Shown: positions 36,923-47,470, numbered from the stretch's first letter. The stretch is DNA of 64,000 nt from Clostridia bacterium (GCA_017503005.1 JAFVTW010000013.1:1-64000), one strand, 5' to 3'. The notes: a model not told the origin generated them from the sequence alone. A program made the numbers and translations.

Positions 36923-36946
36923 TTTGCATAACACTTTGAATAGCAC
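36923..36946 (+). repeat. Intergenic TTTGCATA double motif, copy 3 (imperfect)
   Basis: TTTGCATAACAC followed by TTTGAATAGCAC, i.e. the 24-nt motif of 19143 and 57482 with four substitutions within the two 12-nt units. Confidence 0.6.
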
Positions 36947-37033
36947 TAAACAATGCAATAATTTTTACTTATTAATCATATTTGACATAGTTGACTCATA
37001 TATTAAAAAAAAGATTATTAGGAAGTAAAATAT

Positions 37034-37426
37034 ATGTCAAAATCAAAATCAATTTCTCCTGTTTTTTCAAATGTTATAAAAGGTTCACTAGTTGCAGTGT
37101 CTATCAGTTTGGTACTAATATTGATATTTGCTCTTATTATCAAGTTTCTAAATGTACCCGAAAATTTCATTATGCCCATCAATCAAATCATCAAAATATT
37201 TAGTATATTTATAGGATGTTTTACTGCATTAAAAACCTACAAACAAAAAGGACTAATTACCGGTGTTATTATAGGACTAATGTACACAACTTTAGCTTTT
37301 TTGATTTTTAGCATATTAGGTGGAACATTTACATTAAATTTAAGTTTTTTTGTAGATTGTCTATTTGCTATGCTGATCGGTGGGATATGTGGAATATTTT
37401 CTGTAAACAAAAAAATAAGGGAATAA
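37034..37426 (+). CDS. TIGR04086-type membrane protein (130 aa)
   Basis: Four predicted TM helices (VIKGSLVAVSISLVLILIFALI, IIKIFSIFIGCFTAL, GLITGVIIGLMYTTLAFLIF, FFVDCLFAMLIGGICGIF). The pattern, with KTYKQKGLITGVIIG in the third segment, and its position next to yajC match the TIGR04086 family of Bacillota. Function unknown. A GGAAG ribosome site precedes ATG 37034; a second frame from 36991 is a shadow. Confidence 0.75.
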   Translation: MSKSKSISPVFSNVIKGSLVAVSISLVLILIFALIIKFLNVPENFIMPINQIIKIFSIFIGCFTALKTYKQKGLITGVIIGLMYTTLAFLIFSILGGTFTLNLSFFVDCLFAMLIGGICGIFSVNKKIRE

Positions 37427-37438
37427 TATATCAACTTT

Positions 37439-37468
37439 GACTGAGAAACAATTTCTCAGTCTTTTTTT
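37439..37468 (+). terminator. Terminator before secD
   Basis: Perfect 10-bp stem GACTGAGAAA/TTTCTCAGTC with a CAA loop and seven T. Confidence 0.94.
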
Positions 37469-37510
37469 GTTATAAAATTAAATATAATGGTAAGAATTTT
37501 TGTATTATGT

Positions 37511-37539
37511 TTGACTTATATTATATATTTATATATAAT
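37511..37539 (+). promoter_or_regulatory. Promoter of secDF
   Basis: TTGACT (37511-37516), 17-nt spacer, TATAAT (37534-37539). Confidence 0.88.
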
Positions 37540-37573
37540 AAATTCAGCAACTTTTTAAGGAGTAAAATAGTAA

Positions 37574-38890
37574 ATGAAAAAGAAAAAAGCAATCCGTAAT
37601 TTTGTGCTTATGTGCATTGTTGCAGTATTAGGACTTGTTTTAACTATTTTCAGTTTCGACATTCCATTTACAACCTATACATTCAAAGGTTTTGCTAATG
37701 GCATTCAATTAGGTTTAGACCTTAAGGGCGGTATGATGGCTGTATACGATTGTGAACAAGCAAGTGATAGTGAAGGAACACTTGAAGAACAAATCGATGC
37801 AACAATCGCTCGTTTAACTAACTTAATTACTGAAGATTATCCAGAAGCTACAATTGTTAAACAAGGTGACAACCAAATAAGAATTGAGGTTCCAGATGTA
37901 GACGACCCAGAAGAAGTTTTGAGCCTAATCGGTGAACCTGCACAACTAGAATTTAAAAAAGAAGAATCAGACACTGCAGAAGCAGTATTGACTGGTAGAG
38001 ACATTAAGAGTGCTGAGTACAACTATGATTCTGAAAATGCAGAGCATGGTGTAAGCATTACTTTCACTACAGAAGGTGCTACAAAATTTCATACTCTAAC
38101 TAGCGAATTATCAGCAAATCAAAGTCCACTATACATCTACTTAGGTGGCGAATTATTTAGTTCTCCTACAGTTAAGGAAACTATTGCTGGTGGTACTACA
38201 TTCATTTCTGGTGGTATGGCTAGTCAAGCTGAAGCTGAAGCATATGCTACCAAAATTTTGAGTGGAACATATTCAGTTCAACTATCACTAAGTGAAAAGA
38301 ATATTGTTACAGCTACTTTAGGTGAAAATGCATTATTACTAAGCATCATCGCAGGTCTTATTGGTTTAGTATTAATTTTTGTATTTATGTATGTAATTTA
38401 CAAGAGATTAGGTCTTATTGCTAACCTAGCACTTACATTCTATACAATCATTCTTATGATTTTATTATCAGTTTTACCATTTATTCAACTTACATTACCT
38501 GGTATCGCAGGTATCATCTTAGGTCTAGGTATGGCAGTTGATGGTAACATTGTTATTTTCGAAAGAATCAAAGACGAAACTAAATCAGGCAAAAAGATTC
38601 CTGCTAGTGTAAAATCAGGTTTCAAAAGAGCTTCAGTTGCTATCATCGATAGTAACATCACAACTATTATAGCTTCATTAGTGTTAGCTTGGTTAGGTAC
38701 AGGTGCTATCCGTGGTTTTGCTTACACACTACTAGTTAGTATCGTAGTTTCAATGTTTACCACATTAATACTATCTCGTATCTTTATCAACTGGTCACTA
38801 AACATCAATAGTGTTAGTTACAAAAAATATGGTTTAGTTAAGGGCGATGCTCTAAACAAAACTGACAAAGAGGAGGTTCAAAATGCCTAA
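37574..38890 (+). CDS. secD: Protein translocase subunit SecD (438 aa)
   Basis: Proton-driven accessory of Sec export. It has the first TM helix, then GIQLGLDLKGGMMAVYD and the P1 domain, then SEKNIVTATLGENALLLSIIAGLIG and five more TM helices with LTLPGIAGIILGLGMAVDGNIVIFERIKDE, the conserved TM4 motif. Its coding end overlaps secF by eight bases. AAGGAG ribosome site 8 bases before ATG 37574. Confidence 0.96.
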   Translation: MKKKKAIRNFVLMCIVAVLGLVLTIFSFDIPFTTYTFKGFANGIQLGLDLKGGMMAVYDCEQASDSEGTLEEQIDATIARLTNLITEDYPEATIVKQGDNQIRIEVPDVDDPEEVLSLIGEPAQLEFKKEESDTAEAVLTGRDIKSAEYNYDSENAEHGVSITFTTEGATKFHTLTSELSANQSPLYIYLGGELFSSPTVKETIAGGTTFISGGMASQAEAEAYATKILSGTYSVQLSLSEKNIVTATLGENALLLSIIAGLIGLVLIFVFMYVIYKRLGLIANLALTFYTIILMILLSVLPFIQLTLPGIAGIILGLGMAVDGNIVIFERIKDETKSGKKIPASVKSGFKRASVAIIDSNITTIIASLVLAWLGTGAIRGFAYTLLVSIVVSMFTTLILSRIFINWSLNINSVSYKKYGLVKGDALNKTDKEEVQNA

Positions 38891-39947
38891 ATCAAATAAA
38901 ACTTCCTTATCTCAAAAGTACAATGCTTTTTTACAAAAAGACTTCAATATAGTTAAAAACTGGAAATACTACTTTGCAGTTCCAGTAGTTATCATTTTAG
39001 CGGCAATTATTGTATTTGCATGTATTGGATTCAACTTAGGTATCGACTTTACTGGTGGTACAATTGTAAAAGTTAATTTTGGCACAGATATTACATCTAG
39101 CCAATACACTCACTACAAAGCTACCATTGAAGATGTTGTCAAAGATAATGGCATTGTAAATTACAGTCTACAAAGAGAAGGTGACACATCAAATGCATCT
39201 ATCTCAATCAAGTTCCAAGACATCAAAAATTATAATGAGGAACAAATGGCTGAAGTAATCACATCTATCAAAGAAGAAATTACAAAGAAAATCAATCCAT
39301 CAAATGAATTATCTAATTTTGAAGTTGAAGATAGCCAAAGAATAGGTGCTAGTGCTAGTTCTGCATTACTTAAAAATGCACTTCTAGCTGTATCAATTGC
39401 TACTGTATTAATGTTAATTTACATCGCAATTCGTTTCGAATTTGCTAGTGGTATATCAGCTATCATTGCTTTATTACACGATGTATTGATTATGTGTGCA
39501 ATGGTTATCATTTGCCGTATTCAAATCAACTCTTCATTTATTGCAGCTTTAATTACAATTATCGGTTACTCAATCAACAATACCATCGTTATTTTCGACC
39601 GTATCAGAGAAAACTTGAGAAAGGAAGAGTATCGTAAATCTACTAATGCTGCATTATTTGAAACATCATTAAAAGAAACACTTACAAGAACAATTTTCAC
39701 ATCTATTACTACTATCCTATCAATCTTACTATTAGCAGTAATCGGTGTATCTTCTATTAGAGAATTCTTGATTCCTATCCTTATCGGATTAGTAGCTGGA
39801 ACTTATTCATCAATTTTCGTTTCTGGTTCAATTTGGACATTTATCTACAAAAGATCAAAAGATAAAAAACTACAAAAGAAAATTGAAGAAGAAAAGAATG
39901 CTAACAAAAACAAAGTTGGCAATCCTGAAGAAAAAATTGTTGTTTAA
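38883..39947 (+). CDS. secF: Protein translocase subunit SecF (354 aa)
   Basis: Partner of SecD. GFNLGIDFTGGTIVKVNF, then VEDSQRIGASASSALLKNALLAV and six TM helices with SFIAALITIIGYSINNTIVIFDRIRENLRK. Charged C-terminal tail. AAGAGGAGG ribosome site inside the end of secD. Confidence 0.96.
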   Translation: MPKSNKTSLSQKYNAFLQKDFNIVKNWKYYFAVPVVIILAAIIVFACIGFNLGIDFTGGTIVKVNFGTDITSSQYTHYKATIEDVVKDNGIVNYSLQREGDTSNASISIKFQDIKNYNEEQMAEVITSIKEEITKKINPSNELSNFEVEDSQRIGASASSALLKNALLAVSIATVLMLIYIAIRFEFASGISAIIALLHDVLIMCAMVIICRIQINSSFIAALITIIGYSINNTIVIFDRIRENLRKEEYRKSTNAALFETSLKETLTRTIFTSITTILSILLLAVIGVSSIREFLIPILIGLVAGTYSSIFVSGSIWTFIYKRSKDKKLQKKIEEEKNANKNKVGNPEEKIVV

Positions 39948-39959
39948 CTTACAAATTTC

Positions 39960-39995
39960 AAAAAGCCTTCACAAATTATACTAGAAGGCTTTTTG
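39960..39995 (+). terminator. Terminator between secF and recJ
   Basis: AAAAGCCTTC/GAAGGCTTTT stem with a 13-base loop and T-run. It ends only 14 bases before the recJ start codon. Confidence 0.85.
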
Positions 39996-40008
39996 TTTGT
40001 TTTTAATT

Positions 40009-42387
40009 ATGAAATACGAAAATAGATTACAAAATTTAAAATTTAATAATAAATTAATCAAAAGTTTAAGTAAAGATTTTGGAATTTCCGAAAACACAGT
40101 TAAACTACTTTTTTCTCGCGATTTAACAACCAAAGAACAGATTGCAGATTTTTTGAATTGTGGTATAAACAATTTTTATAATCCATTTTTACTAAGTGGT
40201 ATGACCGAAGCCAAAAACAAAATTCAAATGGCTATAGAGACTAAAAAGAAAATTTTAGTGGTAGGTGGCTACGATACAGATGGTATATGTGCTACTGCTA
40301 TACTATACAAATACTTTGAAAGTATCGGTGTGCAAGTTGATTATTTCTTACCAAATAGATTTTTAGATGGCTATGGTTTAACTATGGAAACAGTCGATAA
40401 GATTGTATCCGAATTCAACCCAGAATTTATCATAACTGTAGACTGTGGTATATCTTGTTACAAAGAAGTAGAGTATATCAAATCAAAAGGTATAGAAATC
40501 ATTGTTACAGACCACCACGAAATTCCAGAAATTACACCAGATTGTATCTGTGTAGACCCTAAACTTCCTAGCAATTATCCTTTCAAAGAATTATGTGGAG
40601 CAGGAGTTGCACTTAAGTTAGTTCAAGCTCTAGCAGGTCTTACTGAAGCACTTAAATATACAAATATAGCAGCACTTGCAACTGTGGCAGATATTGTTCC
40701 ATTGAAGTCCGAAAATAGAGCAATAGTTAAACACGGACTAGAAAATCAAGATAGTCTGCCAGTAGGTGTAAAAAAGCTTATTTCAAACCTAAAAATAACC
40801 AATTTAACATCATCTGATATTGCATTCAAACTTGCTCCAAAACTAAATACTGCTGGCAGAATGGGCGATGCAACAGTAGCCTACAAACTATTTATAGAAA
40901 AAAATCCAGTAGAAATTATAAATATTCTTACCAGTCTAGAAGAACAAAACAATCAAAGAATCGAAGCCGGCAATTCGATATACGAAGAATGTATGATAAT
41001 TCTTAGCAACACCTGTGTATCTAATCTAAAAGCAATCGTTCTTCATTCGCCACACTGGCACTCTGGAGTGCTAGGCATCGTATGTGCCAAACTAACAGAA
41101 AAGTTCAACAAACCTGTATGCTTACTTACCAAAGTAGACAATGTATACAAGGGCAGTTTTAGAAGTTTACCGGGTATAGACATCTTCAAAGAACTTACTA
41201 AATGCAACGACTTATTAGTTAAATTTGGTGGTCATAGTGGAGCAGCAGGTCTTACTATCGAAGAAAAAAACATTGAAAAATTTATCGAGACCTTAAACAA
41301 CAATATTGCTAACGAATATTCCGTAGATGTATTCGAAGTTGTAAAAAACTACGATTTTGACTTTAACAAAGAAGATATTTCTTGCGAATTTATCAAAGAG
41401 CTTAGTATACTAGAACCATTTGGCTATGGCAACGAAAAACCTGTATTTAAGTATACTTTCAACAATATCAAACCAGAGCGACTTAAGAACTATCCAAACT
41501 TTCTAAAATTCAAAGCAGACAAGTTCGAAATGATTTCATTTTCACTAAACGAATACTTCGATTCTCTAAGTACAAATTGCAACAAAACAGTACTTTTAGA
41601 TGTAAGTGTAGAGACATTCAATAAGAAAGAAAAACTAAAAGCTGTCATCAAATCTATTACATTAGACAAACTAAATACTAATGTAAAAAATGAAATAAGT
41701 TTAGGGTATTATGCAAAACAACTAAATACTCCTATATTAAGCGAAATTAATGATGTTTGCAGAGTACATTCAAATCAACTAGAATCACTACTAAAAGATG
41801 GTGTAGGAACACTAATAATTTCTAATAGTTTCGATACATACAACTATATTGCAAACAACTATTATCAGTACATTACCAACTTCGAAACTTATCAAGTCAA
41901 AGACCTTAATGGCTCTAATACATTATTGTATCTAGCAAAGAACACAAAGAACTTTACTCTATACAAAAATATTGTTTTTGTAGATAATATTTTGCACGAT
42001 AATTACTTAAAAAACATCAGTACACAAAATATTTATGTCTTAGAAAATTCCAACCCATCAAATGTATTTACTGACTTAAGTGTAGATAGAAAAATTTTTG
42101 GAATTTACCACAATGCAATCAAAAGTTTGGCTACCAAAAATCTATCTTCATATTCTGAACAAGAATATTTTGCATTGCTTAAAAAGAATAATCCTAACTT
42201 CAAGGACTACAAATTTAATCAATTTATTTTTGTTACAATGACTCTTAGCGAATTGGGTATTATTTCTATTACAAACGAATTAGACAATTATTCAATTTCA
42301 ATCAATAAAGATGTAAACAACCCACTTGCAAATTCTACTATTTATAATTTTGTTAAATTAAATCAATCAATTCACAAAGGAGAGTAA
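40009..42387 (+). CDS. recJ: Single-stranded-DNA-specific exonuclease RecJ (792 aa)
   Basis: 5'-3' ssDNA exonuclease for recombination and mismatch repair. DHH-family motifs: VGGYDTDGICATAIL, ITVDCGIS, VTDHHE and the DHHA1 region GVLGIVCAKLTEKF ... FGGHSGAAGLTI. The last 250 residues match the poorly characterised C-terminal extension of Bacillota RecJ. Start ATG 40009 is set by family length; a TTG at 39997 also exists but lies in the terminator T-run. No ribosome site is visible, so translation may depend on upstream read-through. Three bases from hemZ. Confidence 0.93.
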   Translation: MKYENRLQNLKFNNKLIKSLSKDFGISENTVKLLFSRDLTTKEQIADFLNCGINNFYNPFLLSGMTEAKNKIQMAIETKKKILVVGGYDTDGICATAILYKYFESIGVQVDYFLPNRFLDGYGLTMETVDKIVSEFNPEFIITVDCGISCYKEVEYIKSKGIEIIVTDHHEIPEITPDCICVDPKLPSNYPFKELCGAGVALKLVQALAGLTEALKYTNIAALATVADIVPLKSENRAIVKHGLENQDSLPVGVKKLISNLKITNLTSSDIAFKLAPKLNTAGRMGDATVAYKLFIEKNPVEIINILTSLEEQNNQRIEAGNSIYEECMIILSNTCVSNLKAIVLHSPHWHSGVLGIVCAKLTEKFNKPVCLLTKVDNVYKGSFRSLPGIDIFKELTKCNDLLVKFGGHSGAAGLTIEEKNIEKFIETLNNNIANEYSVDVFEVVKNYDFDFNKEDISCEFIKELSILEPFGYGNEKPVFKYTFNNIKPERLKNYPNFLKFKADKFEMISFSLNEYFDSLSTNCNKTVLLDVSVETFNKKEKLKAVIKSITLDKLNTNVKNEISLGYYAKQLNTPILSEINDVCRVHSNQLESLLKDGVGTLIISNSFDTYNYIANNYYQYITNFETYQVKDLNGSNTLLYLAKNTKNFTLYKNIVFVDNILHDNYLKNISTQNIYVLENSNPSNVFTDLSVDRKIFGIYHNAIKSLATKNLSSYSEQEYFALLKKNNPNFKDYKFNQFIFVTMTLSELGIISITNELDNYSISINKDVNNPLANSTIYNFVKLNQSIHKGE

Positions 42388-42389
42388 TA

Positions 42390-43817
42390 ATGAATTTATC
42401 TGTATCAAATCCAAAATTTAGTGATGAAATATTACTTATAATTAAGTTATTCTTTCCTCAAGAAGAAATTGATTCAGTTCAATTAGACTTTTCTGCTAAT
42501 CACGAAATAAAAGAAAACATTCTCAAAACAATCGTTTCTATCACTGGTAGTTACAATGATAATCCAGTAAACTTATCAAACGAGAAAGAGTTTACACTTT
42601 CAAATGAACAACTATCAAAAATTGATAAGTATACCAAAAGATATCTAAAAATAGAACTATACGACTTGCTTGTATCACTTACAGGCAAACAAATGCCATG
42701 GGGTAGCCTTACAGGTATTAGACCTACTAAATTGTTCTACGAACTAAAGAAAGAATATGGCAGCTCACTTATTGCTAAATCAGAGCTTATAAAGACATTT
42801 AAAGTTAGCCCACAAAAAGCAGAAACAGTATACAATGTTACCAAAAATCAAACAAAAATTGAACTCAATGACAACTTGGTAGACTTGTATATCAACATTC
42901 CTTTCTGTACTACAAAATGTTATTATTGCAGCTTCATATCAGCACCTATAGACAAATGTCAACAATTTGTTGAACCATACATAGATTGTTTGATTAAAGA
43001 AATTCAAGCAGTTAAACAAATTATCAATCAAAAGAATTATATAGTCAAAACTATATATATCGGTGGTGGCACACCAACAGCTCTTTCTGCAGAACAATTA
43101 GATAGAATATTGACCGAAATCACATATCCTGTAAGTGAATTTACTGTGGAAGCCGGTAGACCAGATACTATTACAAAAGAAAAACTTGATGTATTAAAAA
43201 AACATAGAGTTACTAGAATATCTATAAATCCACAAACATTCTCAAACAAAACACTAAAAGAAATAGGTAGGGCACATACAGCTCAACAAATTGTAGATGC
43301 TTATCAAATGGCAAAACCATACGGATTTGAGATAAATATGGACCTTATTGCAGGTCTATCAAATGAAAGCTTCAACACATTCAAAAATAGCCTAAAAAAG
43401 ACTATTGAGCTGGATCCAGACAATATTACAATCCATACTTTAAGTGTAAAAAGAACTAGCACTCTTAGCGATGGAATAGGCGAGAAAGGTACAGAAAATG
43501 AAGTTGTCAAAATGGTGGATTACTCATACAAAACACTTACTAGTCTAGGATACAATCCATATTACTTGTACAAACAAAAAAATATGGTCGGTAATCTAGA
43601 AAATTTAGGTTATACCAAACCAAACAAAGAATGTATCTTCAATATAGATAGTATGGAAGAGGTAGCAACCATAGTTGCAGTAGGTGCAAATGCCATTTCA
43701 AAAAGATTCTTTAGCCTAGAAAATAGAATAGAAAGATTCGCAAATGTTAAAAATCTAAATGATTATATTACTAGAATTGATGAAATGATTGAAAAGAAGA
43801 AAAATTTCTTTAAATAA
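42390..43817 (+). CDS. hemZ: HemZ-type radical SAM coproporphyrinogen dehydrogenase-like protein (475 aa)
   Basis: An N-terminal region with LTGKQMPWGSLTGIRPTK, typical of HemZ, precedes a radical SAM core with IPFCTTKCYYCSF (C-x3-C-x2-C), IGGGTPTALS and FTVEAGRPDTI. HemZ is related to anaerobic coproporphyrinogen oxidase HemN, but its exact reaction in organisms without other haem genes is unclear. AAGGAG ribosome site; coupled to recJ. Confidence 0.9.
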   Translation: MNLSVSNPKFSDEILLIIKLFFPQEEIDSVQLDFSANHEIKENILKTIVSITGSYNDNPVNLSNEKEFTLSNEQLSKIDKYTKRYLKIELYDLLVSLTGKQMPWGSLTGIRPTKLFYELKKEYGSSLIAKSELIKTFKVSPQKAETVYNVTKNQTKIELNDNLVDLYINIPFCTTKCYYCSFISAPIDKCQQFVEPYIDCLIKEIQAVKQIINQKNYIVKTIYIGGGTPTALSAEQLDRILTEITYPVSEFTVEAGRPDTITKEKLDVLKKHRVTRISINPQTFSNKTLKEIGRAHTAQQIVDAYQMAKPYGFEINMDLIAGLSNESFNTFKNSLKKTIELDPDNITIHTLSVKRTSTLSDGIGEKGTENEVVKMVDYSYKTLTSLGYNPYYLYKQKNMVGNLENLGYTKPNKECIFNIDSMEEVATIVAVGANAISKRFFSLENRIERFANVKNLNDYITRIDEMIEKKKNFFK

Positions 43818-43840
43818 ATTTTATTTTTTACAAAATAATC

Positions 43841-43869
43841 TTTACAATTAATATTGTATATGTTAATAT
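43841..43869 (+). promoter_or_regulatory. Promoter of rpsO
   Basis: TTTACA (43841-43846), 17-nt spacer, TAATAT (43864-43869). Confidence 0.7.
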
Positions 43870-43875
43870 TTATTG

Positions 43876-43950
43876 GTACTTTATGCTAGGTTATTCGCGC
43901 ATCCTTCGTTTTACGATTAACTTGGGTAGAGTGAATATATTTTAGGAGGA
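43876..43950 (+). ncRNA. Putative structured leader of rpsO
   Basis: Nested pairings TATTC/GAATA, ATCC/GGGT and TCG/CGA make a long imperfect hairpin just before the AGGAGG site. S15 represses its own mRNA through such leaders in several bacteria; the specific fold here is not matched to a known class. Confidence 0.45.
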
Positions 43951-43959
43951 ACTTTAGTA

Positions 43960-44223
43960 ATGATTAAAAAAGACAAAAAACAAGAAGTAATCAAGGCTTA
44001 CCAACTAAGTGATGCTGATACTGGTTCTTGTGCTGTACAAATTGCTATTTTAACAGCTAGAATCAACGAGCTTACAGAACACTTAAAGGTTAACAAAAAC
44101 GACAACCATTCTCGTCGTGGTCTAATCCAAATGGTTGCTAATCGTAAAAGTTTACTTAAATATTACGAAAGAAAAGACCTTGAAGCTTGTCGTGAATTAA
44201 AGAAAAAATTAGGTATTAGATAG
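43960..44223 (+). CDS. rpsO: 30S ribosomal protein S15 (87 aa)
   Basis: uS15: [42 protein letters not shown] and [23 protein letters not shown]. Binds 16S rRNA in the central domain. AGGAGGAAC ribosome site. Next to pnp, the widely conserved rpsO-pnp pair. Confidence 0.97.
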   Translation: MIKKDKKQEVIKAYQLSDADTGSCAVQIAILTARINELTEHLKVNKNDNHSRRGLIQMVANRKSLLKYYERKDLEACRELKKKLGIR

Positions 44224-44229
44224 TAAGTC

Positions 44230-44266
44230 AAAAGGTGAAAGGAAAGTGTTTCTTTCGCCTTTTCTT
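44230..44266 (+). terminator. Terminator between rpsO and pnp
   Basis: AAAAGGTGAAAG/CTTTCGCCTTTT stem (one G-T pair) and T-rich tail. Confidence 0.8.
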
Positions 44267-44314
44267 TTGTCTAAACTAATATTTCGATGCAATACTAGTG
44301 TTTGGCAACAAACA

Positions 44315-44343
44315 TTTTCAATATTGGTAAATTATGGTAAATG
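44315..44343 (+). promoter_or_regulatory. Possible promoter of pnp
   Basis: TTTTCA (44315-44320), 17-nt spacer, TAAATG (44338-44343), close to the start codon at 44359. Confidence 0.35.
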
Positions 44344-44358
44344 TTCAAGGAGGAGAAA

Positions 44359-46488
44359 ATGAACGAAGTTAAAAAATTTCAAACAGAAATTGGAGGCAAA
44401 ACCGTAGATATTACTCTAGGTAAATATGCTTTCCAAAGTAACGGAAGTTGTATTGTTACTTGTGACGAAACTGTTGTTATGGTAAATGTTACTATGTCAA
44501 AAGCACCTCGTCCAGGTCAAGATTTCTTCCCATTAGGTGTTGACTTTGAAGAAAAGTTATATGCCGTAGGCAGAATCCCTGGTGGATTCAAGCGCCGTGA
44601 AGGTAGAGCTAGTGACCAAGGTATTCTTACTAGCCGTCTTATCGACAGACCTTTAAGACCTTTATTCCCAAAAGGATTATTCAATGATGTATCAGTTATT
44701 GCTACACCATTATCAGTAAACCCTGACTGTTCACCAGAACCACTAGCAATGTTCGCTAGTTCTTTGGCTCTTACAGTATCAGACATTCCATTTGGTGGTC
44801 CTACAGGTAGTGTAGATGTAGCTTATGTTGATGGCAACTACATCATTAATCCTACTCAAGCTCAAAGACAAGAAAGCTTAATGGATTTAACTGTAGCTGG
44901 TACCAAAGATGCTATCCTTATGGTAGAAGCTGGTGCAAAAGAAGTTAGCGAAGAAGTTATGCTACAAGCAATCTTATTTGCTCACGAAGAAATCAAGAAA
45001 CAAGTTGCTTTCCAAGAGAAAGTTGCAGAAGAACTTGGTGTTAAAAAATCAGAAAGTATTGAATACTATGTTATTCCAGAAGATATCGAAGCAGCTGTTA
45101 GAGAATATGCTACAAGCAAAGTTGAAGAAGTTATGTCTCACTTTGATCGTCATGTTCGTCAAGATGCAGAAGAAGAAATGGACAGAGTTGTTCTAGAACA
45201 CTTTGCAGAAACATATCCAGACAATACTCGTGAAATCTTAGATGTTCTATACAAAATCAAAAAAGAAGTTATGAGATCTAAAATTATCAATGATGGTGTT
45301 CGTCCTGATGGTCGTAAACTAGACGAAATTCGTCCTATCTGGTGCGAAGTTGGTATTCTACCTAGAGTACATGGTTCAGGTGTATTTACTCGTGGCGAAA
45401 CACAAGCACTTACAACACTTACATTAGGCTCACTTCGTGACACTCAAATTCTAGATGGTCTAGAAGAAGGCGAAAGCGAAAAGAGATATATGCACCACTA
45501 CAATATGCCAGGATATTCTACAGGCGAAGCTAAATCAATCAAGAGCCCAGGCAGAAGAGAAATCGGTCACGGTGCTTTAGCTGAAAGAGCATTAGTTCCA
45601 GTACTTCCTAGTGAAGAAGATTTCCCATATGCTATTAGAACTGTTAGCGAAATCCTAAGCAGTAATGGTAGTACAAGCCAAGCAAGTGTATGCGGTAGCA
45701 CATTAGCTCTTATGGATGCTGGTGTTCCTATCAAAGCTCCAGTTGCTGGTATCGCTATGGGTCTTATCAAAGATGTAGAATCTGGCAAGGTTGCAGTTCT
45801 TACAGATATCCAAGGTCTAGAAGATTTCTTAGGTGATATGGACTTTAAGGTTGCTGGTACCACAGAAGGTATCACCGCTATCCAAATGGATATCAAAATC
45901 AAAGGTATTGACGAAAACATTCTAAGAACAGCTTTGGAACAAGCTAGAAAAGGCAGATTATTTATTCTAGACATGATGACAGCAGTTATTCCTGAGCCTA
46001 GAAAGCAACTAAGCAAATATGCTCCAAAGATTATTACATTCACTATTCATCCAGACAAAATCAAAGATGTTATCGGTTCTGGTGGAAAAACAATCAACAA
46101 GATTATTGATGAAACTGGTGTTAAGATTGATATCGAAGATGATGGTAGAGTATGTGTTGCTGGTCTTGACGATGAAAAGATTGCAAGAGCTAAACAAATC
46201 ATTTTAGGTATTGCAGAAATCGTTGAAGTAGGCAAAATCTACACAGCAAAAGTTGAAAGAATTATGCCATTTGGTGCATTCTGTAGCTTTGGCTGGAACA
46301 AAGAAGGAATGATTCATATTTCTAAGCTAAGTTCAAAACATGTAGACAAAGTTGAAGATGTTGTTAAAATTGGCGATATAGTAGAAGTTGAAGTTATCAA
46401 AATTGATGAAAAAGAAAGAATCGACCTTAAACTATTAGCTGTAAACACAACAACTCCTGCTCCTGCTACAGAAGAAGAAGCTAAATAA
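44359..46488 (+). CDS. pnp: Polyribonucleotide nucleotidyltransferase PNPase (709 aa)
   Basis: Phosphorolytic 3'-5' RNA exonuclease and tail-adding enzyme. Two RNase PH domains (ending [15 protein letters not shown] in the second), then a KH domain ([17 protein letters not shown]) and an S1 domain ([20 protein letters not shown]). ATG 44359 is chosen because AAGGAGGAG precedes it; ATG 44341 lies before that site. Confidence 0.97.
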   Translation: MNEVKKFQTEIGGKTVDITLGKYAFQSNGSCIVTCDETVVMVNVTMSKAPRPGQDFFPLGVDFEEKLYAVGRIPGGFKRREGRASDQGILTSRLIDRPLRPLFPKGLFNDVSVIATPLSVNPDCSPEPLAMFASSLALTVSDIPFGGPTGSVDVAYVDGNYIINPTQAQRQESLMDLTVAGTKDAILMVEAGAKEVSEEVMLQAILFAHEEIKKQVAFQEKVAEELGVKKSESIEYYVIPEDIEAAVREYATSKVEEVMSHFDRHVRQDAEEEMDRVVLEHFAETYPDNTREILDVLYKIKKEVMRSKIINDGVRPDGRKLDEIRPIWCEVGILPRVHGSGVFTRGETQALTTLTLGSLRDTQILDGLEEGESEKRYMHHYNMPGYSTGEAKSIKSPGRREIGHGALAERALVPVLPSEEDFPYAIRTVSEILSSNGSTSQASVCGSTLALMDAGVPIKAPVAGIAMGLIKDVESGKVAVLTDIQGLEDFLGDMDFKVAGTTEGITAIQMDIKIKGIDENILRTALEQARKGRLFILDMMTAVIPEPRKQLSKYAPKIITFTIHPDKIKDVIGSGGKTINKIIDETGVKIDIEDDGRVCVAGLDDEKIARAKQIILGIAEIVEVGKIYTAKVERIMPFGAFCSFGWNKEGMIHISKLSSKHVDKVEDVVKIGDIVEVEVIKIDEKERIDLKLLAVNTTTPAPATEEEAK

Positions 46489-46502
46489 TTAAAATATAAA
46501 AT

Positions 46503-46531
46503 AAAAGAGCAATAATTTTTGCTCTTTTTTT
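46503..46531 (+). terminator. Terminator of pnp
   Basis: AAGAGCAA/TTGCTCTT stem with T-run. Confidence 0.92.
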
Positions 46532-46580
46532 ATTCTTTTAGTATAATAATATCGTAAACACATATTAGGGAAGAAAACAT

Positions 46581-47432
46581 ATGCTTAAAAGTAAACTATC
46601 ATTTTTAGTATTTATGCTTATATTTGCAATATCATTTGCAATACCATCTATATTTTTAGTGTCTACAATTCAAAGTGTAGCTACTGCTCAAGAAATTGTA
46701 AAGAATGGCACAATAACTACTGCAACACCTGTAAACAAATATAGCAATCTTACTGTAAATGATGTAAAATATTACTATATTACTTACACTTTTGAGGTTG
46801 ATGGTGTAACATATGAGGGTGAAACAAGTCCTAGATATACCGAATCACAAGCATATAGTGTTTTCAAATCAGGTAATGGAATAACTATCGCATACGATAA
46901 AGATTTCAATTCTATCGAAGCAAATTACACAATTACAGAAGCTACTAAAGTAGAAATAATTATGCTATCAATATTTGCATTAGTTGACTTAGGGTTCTGG
47001 ATTACTGTTATAGTATTTGTTGTCAAGATTATCAAACACGGACTACTAAATCTATTAGGCAAAAAAGAAGAAGCTACATTTGTAGCTATCAAACCTGGAA
47101 TTGTTGTAAACAATGTTCCTAAATATCGCATAAATTATTGTTGGCGAAACGATTTGGGCGAAGTTTGTGAAGATACTACAGATTCTGACTATACCCTTAG
47201 TCAAGCCAGAGCATTTGAAATTGCTGGTAAATTTGATATTTTATACTACAAAAAAATGAGTAGAATCACTTCAAAGCCAAACAAACTTTTCTTCCAACAA
47301 GCAGAAGAAGAACATCTTACTGTTGACGATGTAGTAGTATGTAATTATTGTCAATCAGTATTCAAATCTGATTTGGGTAGATGTTCATCTTGTGGAGCAC
47401 CACTTACAAAAAAACAAACAAAATACAAATAA
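46581..47432 (+). CDS. DUF3592-like membrane protein with C-terminal zinc ribbon (283 aa)
   Basis: Two TM helices (about residues 7-30 and 128-152) flank an extracytoplasmic domain with YITYTFEVDGVTYEGETSPRYTESQA and ITIAYDKDFNS, as in DUF3592 proteins. The cytoplasmic part repeats a similar theme (YRINYCWRNDLGEV) and ends in a four-Cys ribbon CNYCQSVF ... CSSCGAPL. Role unknown. A TATAAT at 46542 and AGGGAAG ribosome site precede it. Confidence 0.72.
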   Translation: MLKSKLSFLVFMLIFAISFAIPSIFLVSTIQSVATAQEIVKNGTITTATPVNKYSNLTVNDVKYYYITYTFEVDGVTYEGETSPRYTESQAYSVFKSGNGITIAYDKDFNSIEANYTITEATKVEIIMLSIFALVDLGFWITVIVFVVKIIKHGLLNLLGKKEEATFVAIKPGIVVNNVPKYRINYCWRNDLGEVCEDTTDSDYTLSQARAFEIAGKFDILYYKKMSRITSKPNKLFFQQAEEEHLTVDDVVVCNYCQSVFKSDLGRCSSCGAPLTKKQTKYK

Positions 47433-47440
47433 AATGCTAA

Positions 47441-47470
47441 AAATCAAACCCTCTTTGGTTTGATTTTTTT
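47441..47470 (+). terminator. Terminator after the DUF3592-like gene
   Basis: AAATCAAACC/GGTTTGATTT stem with T-run. Confidence 0.93.

Noticed and set aside
36991..37203. Plus-strand 70-aa frame overlapping the TIGR04086-type gene
   Set aside because: It overlaps in another frame, has no ribosome site, and its translation is not protein-like.
45567..46043. Antisense 158-aa frame inside pnp
   Set aside because: Fully inside a well-conserved housekeeping gene and without a ribosome site.
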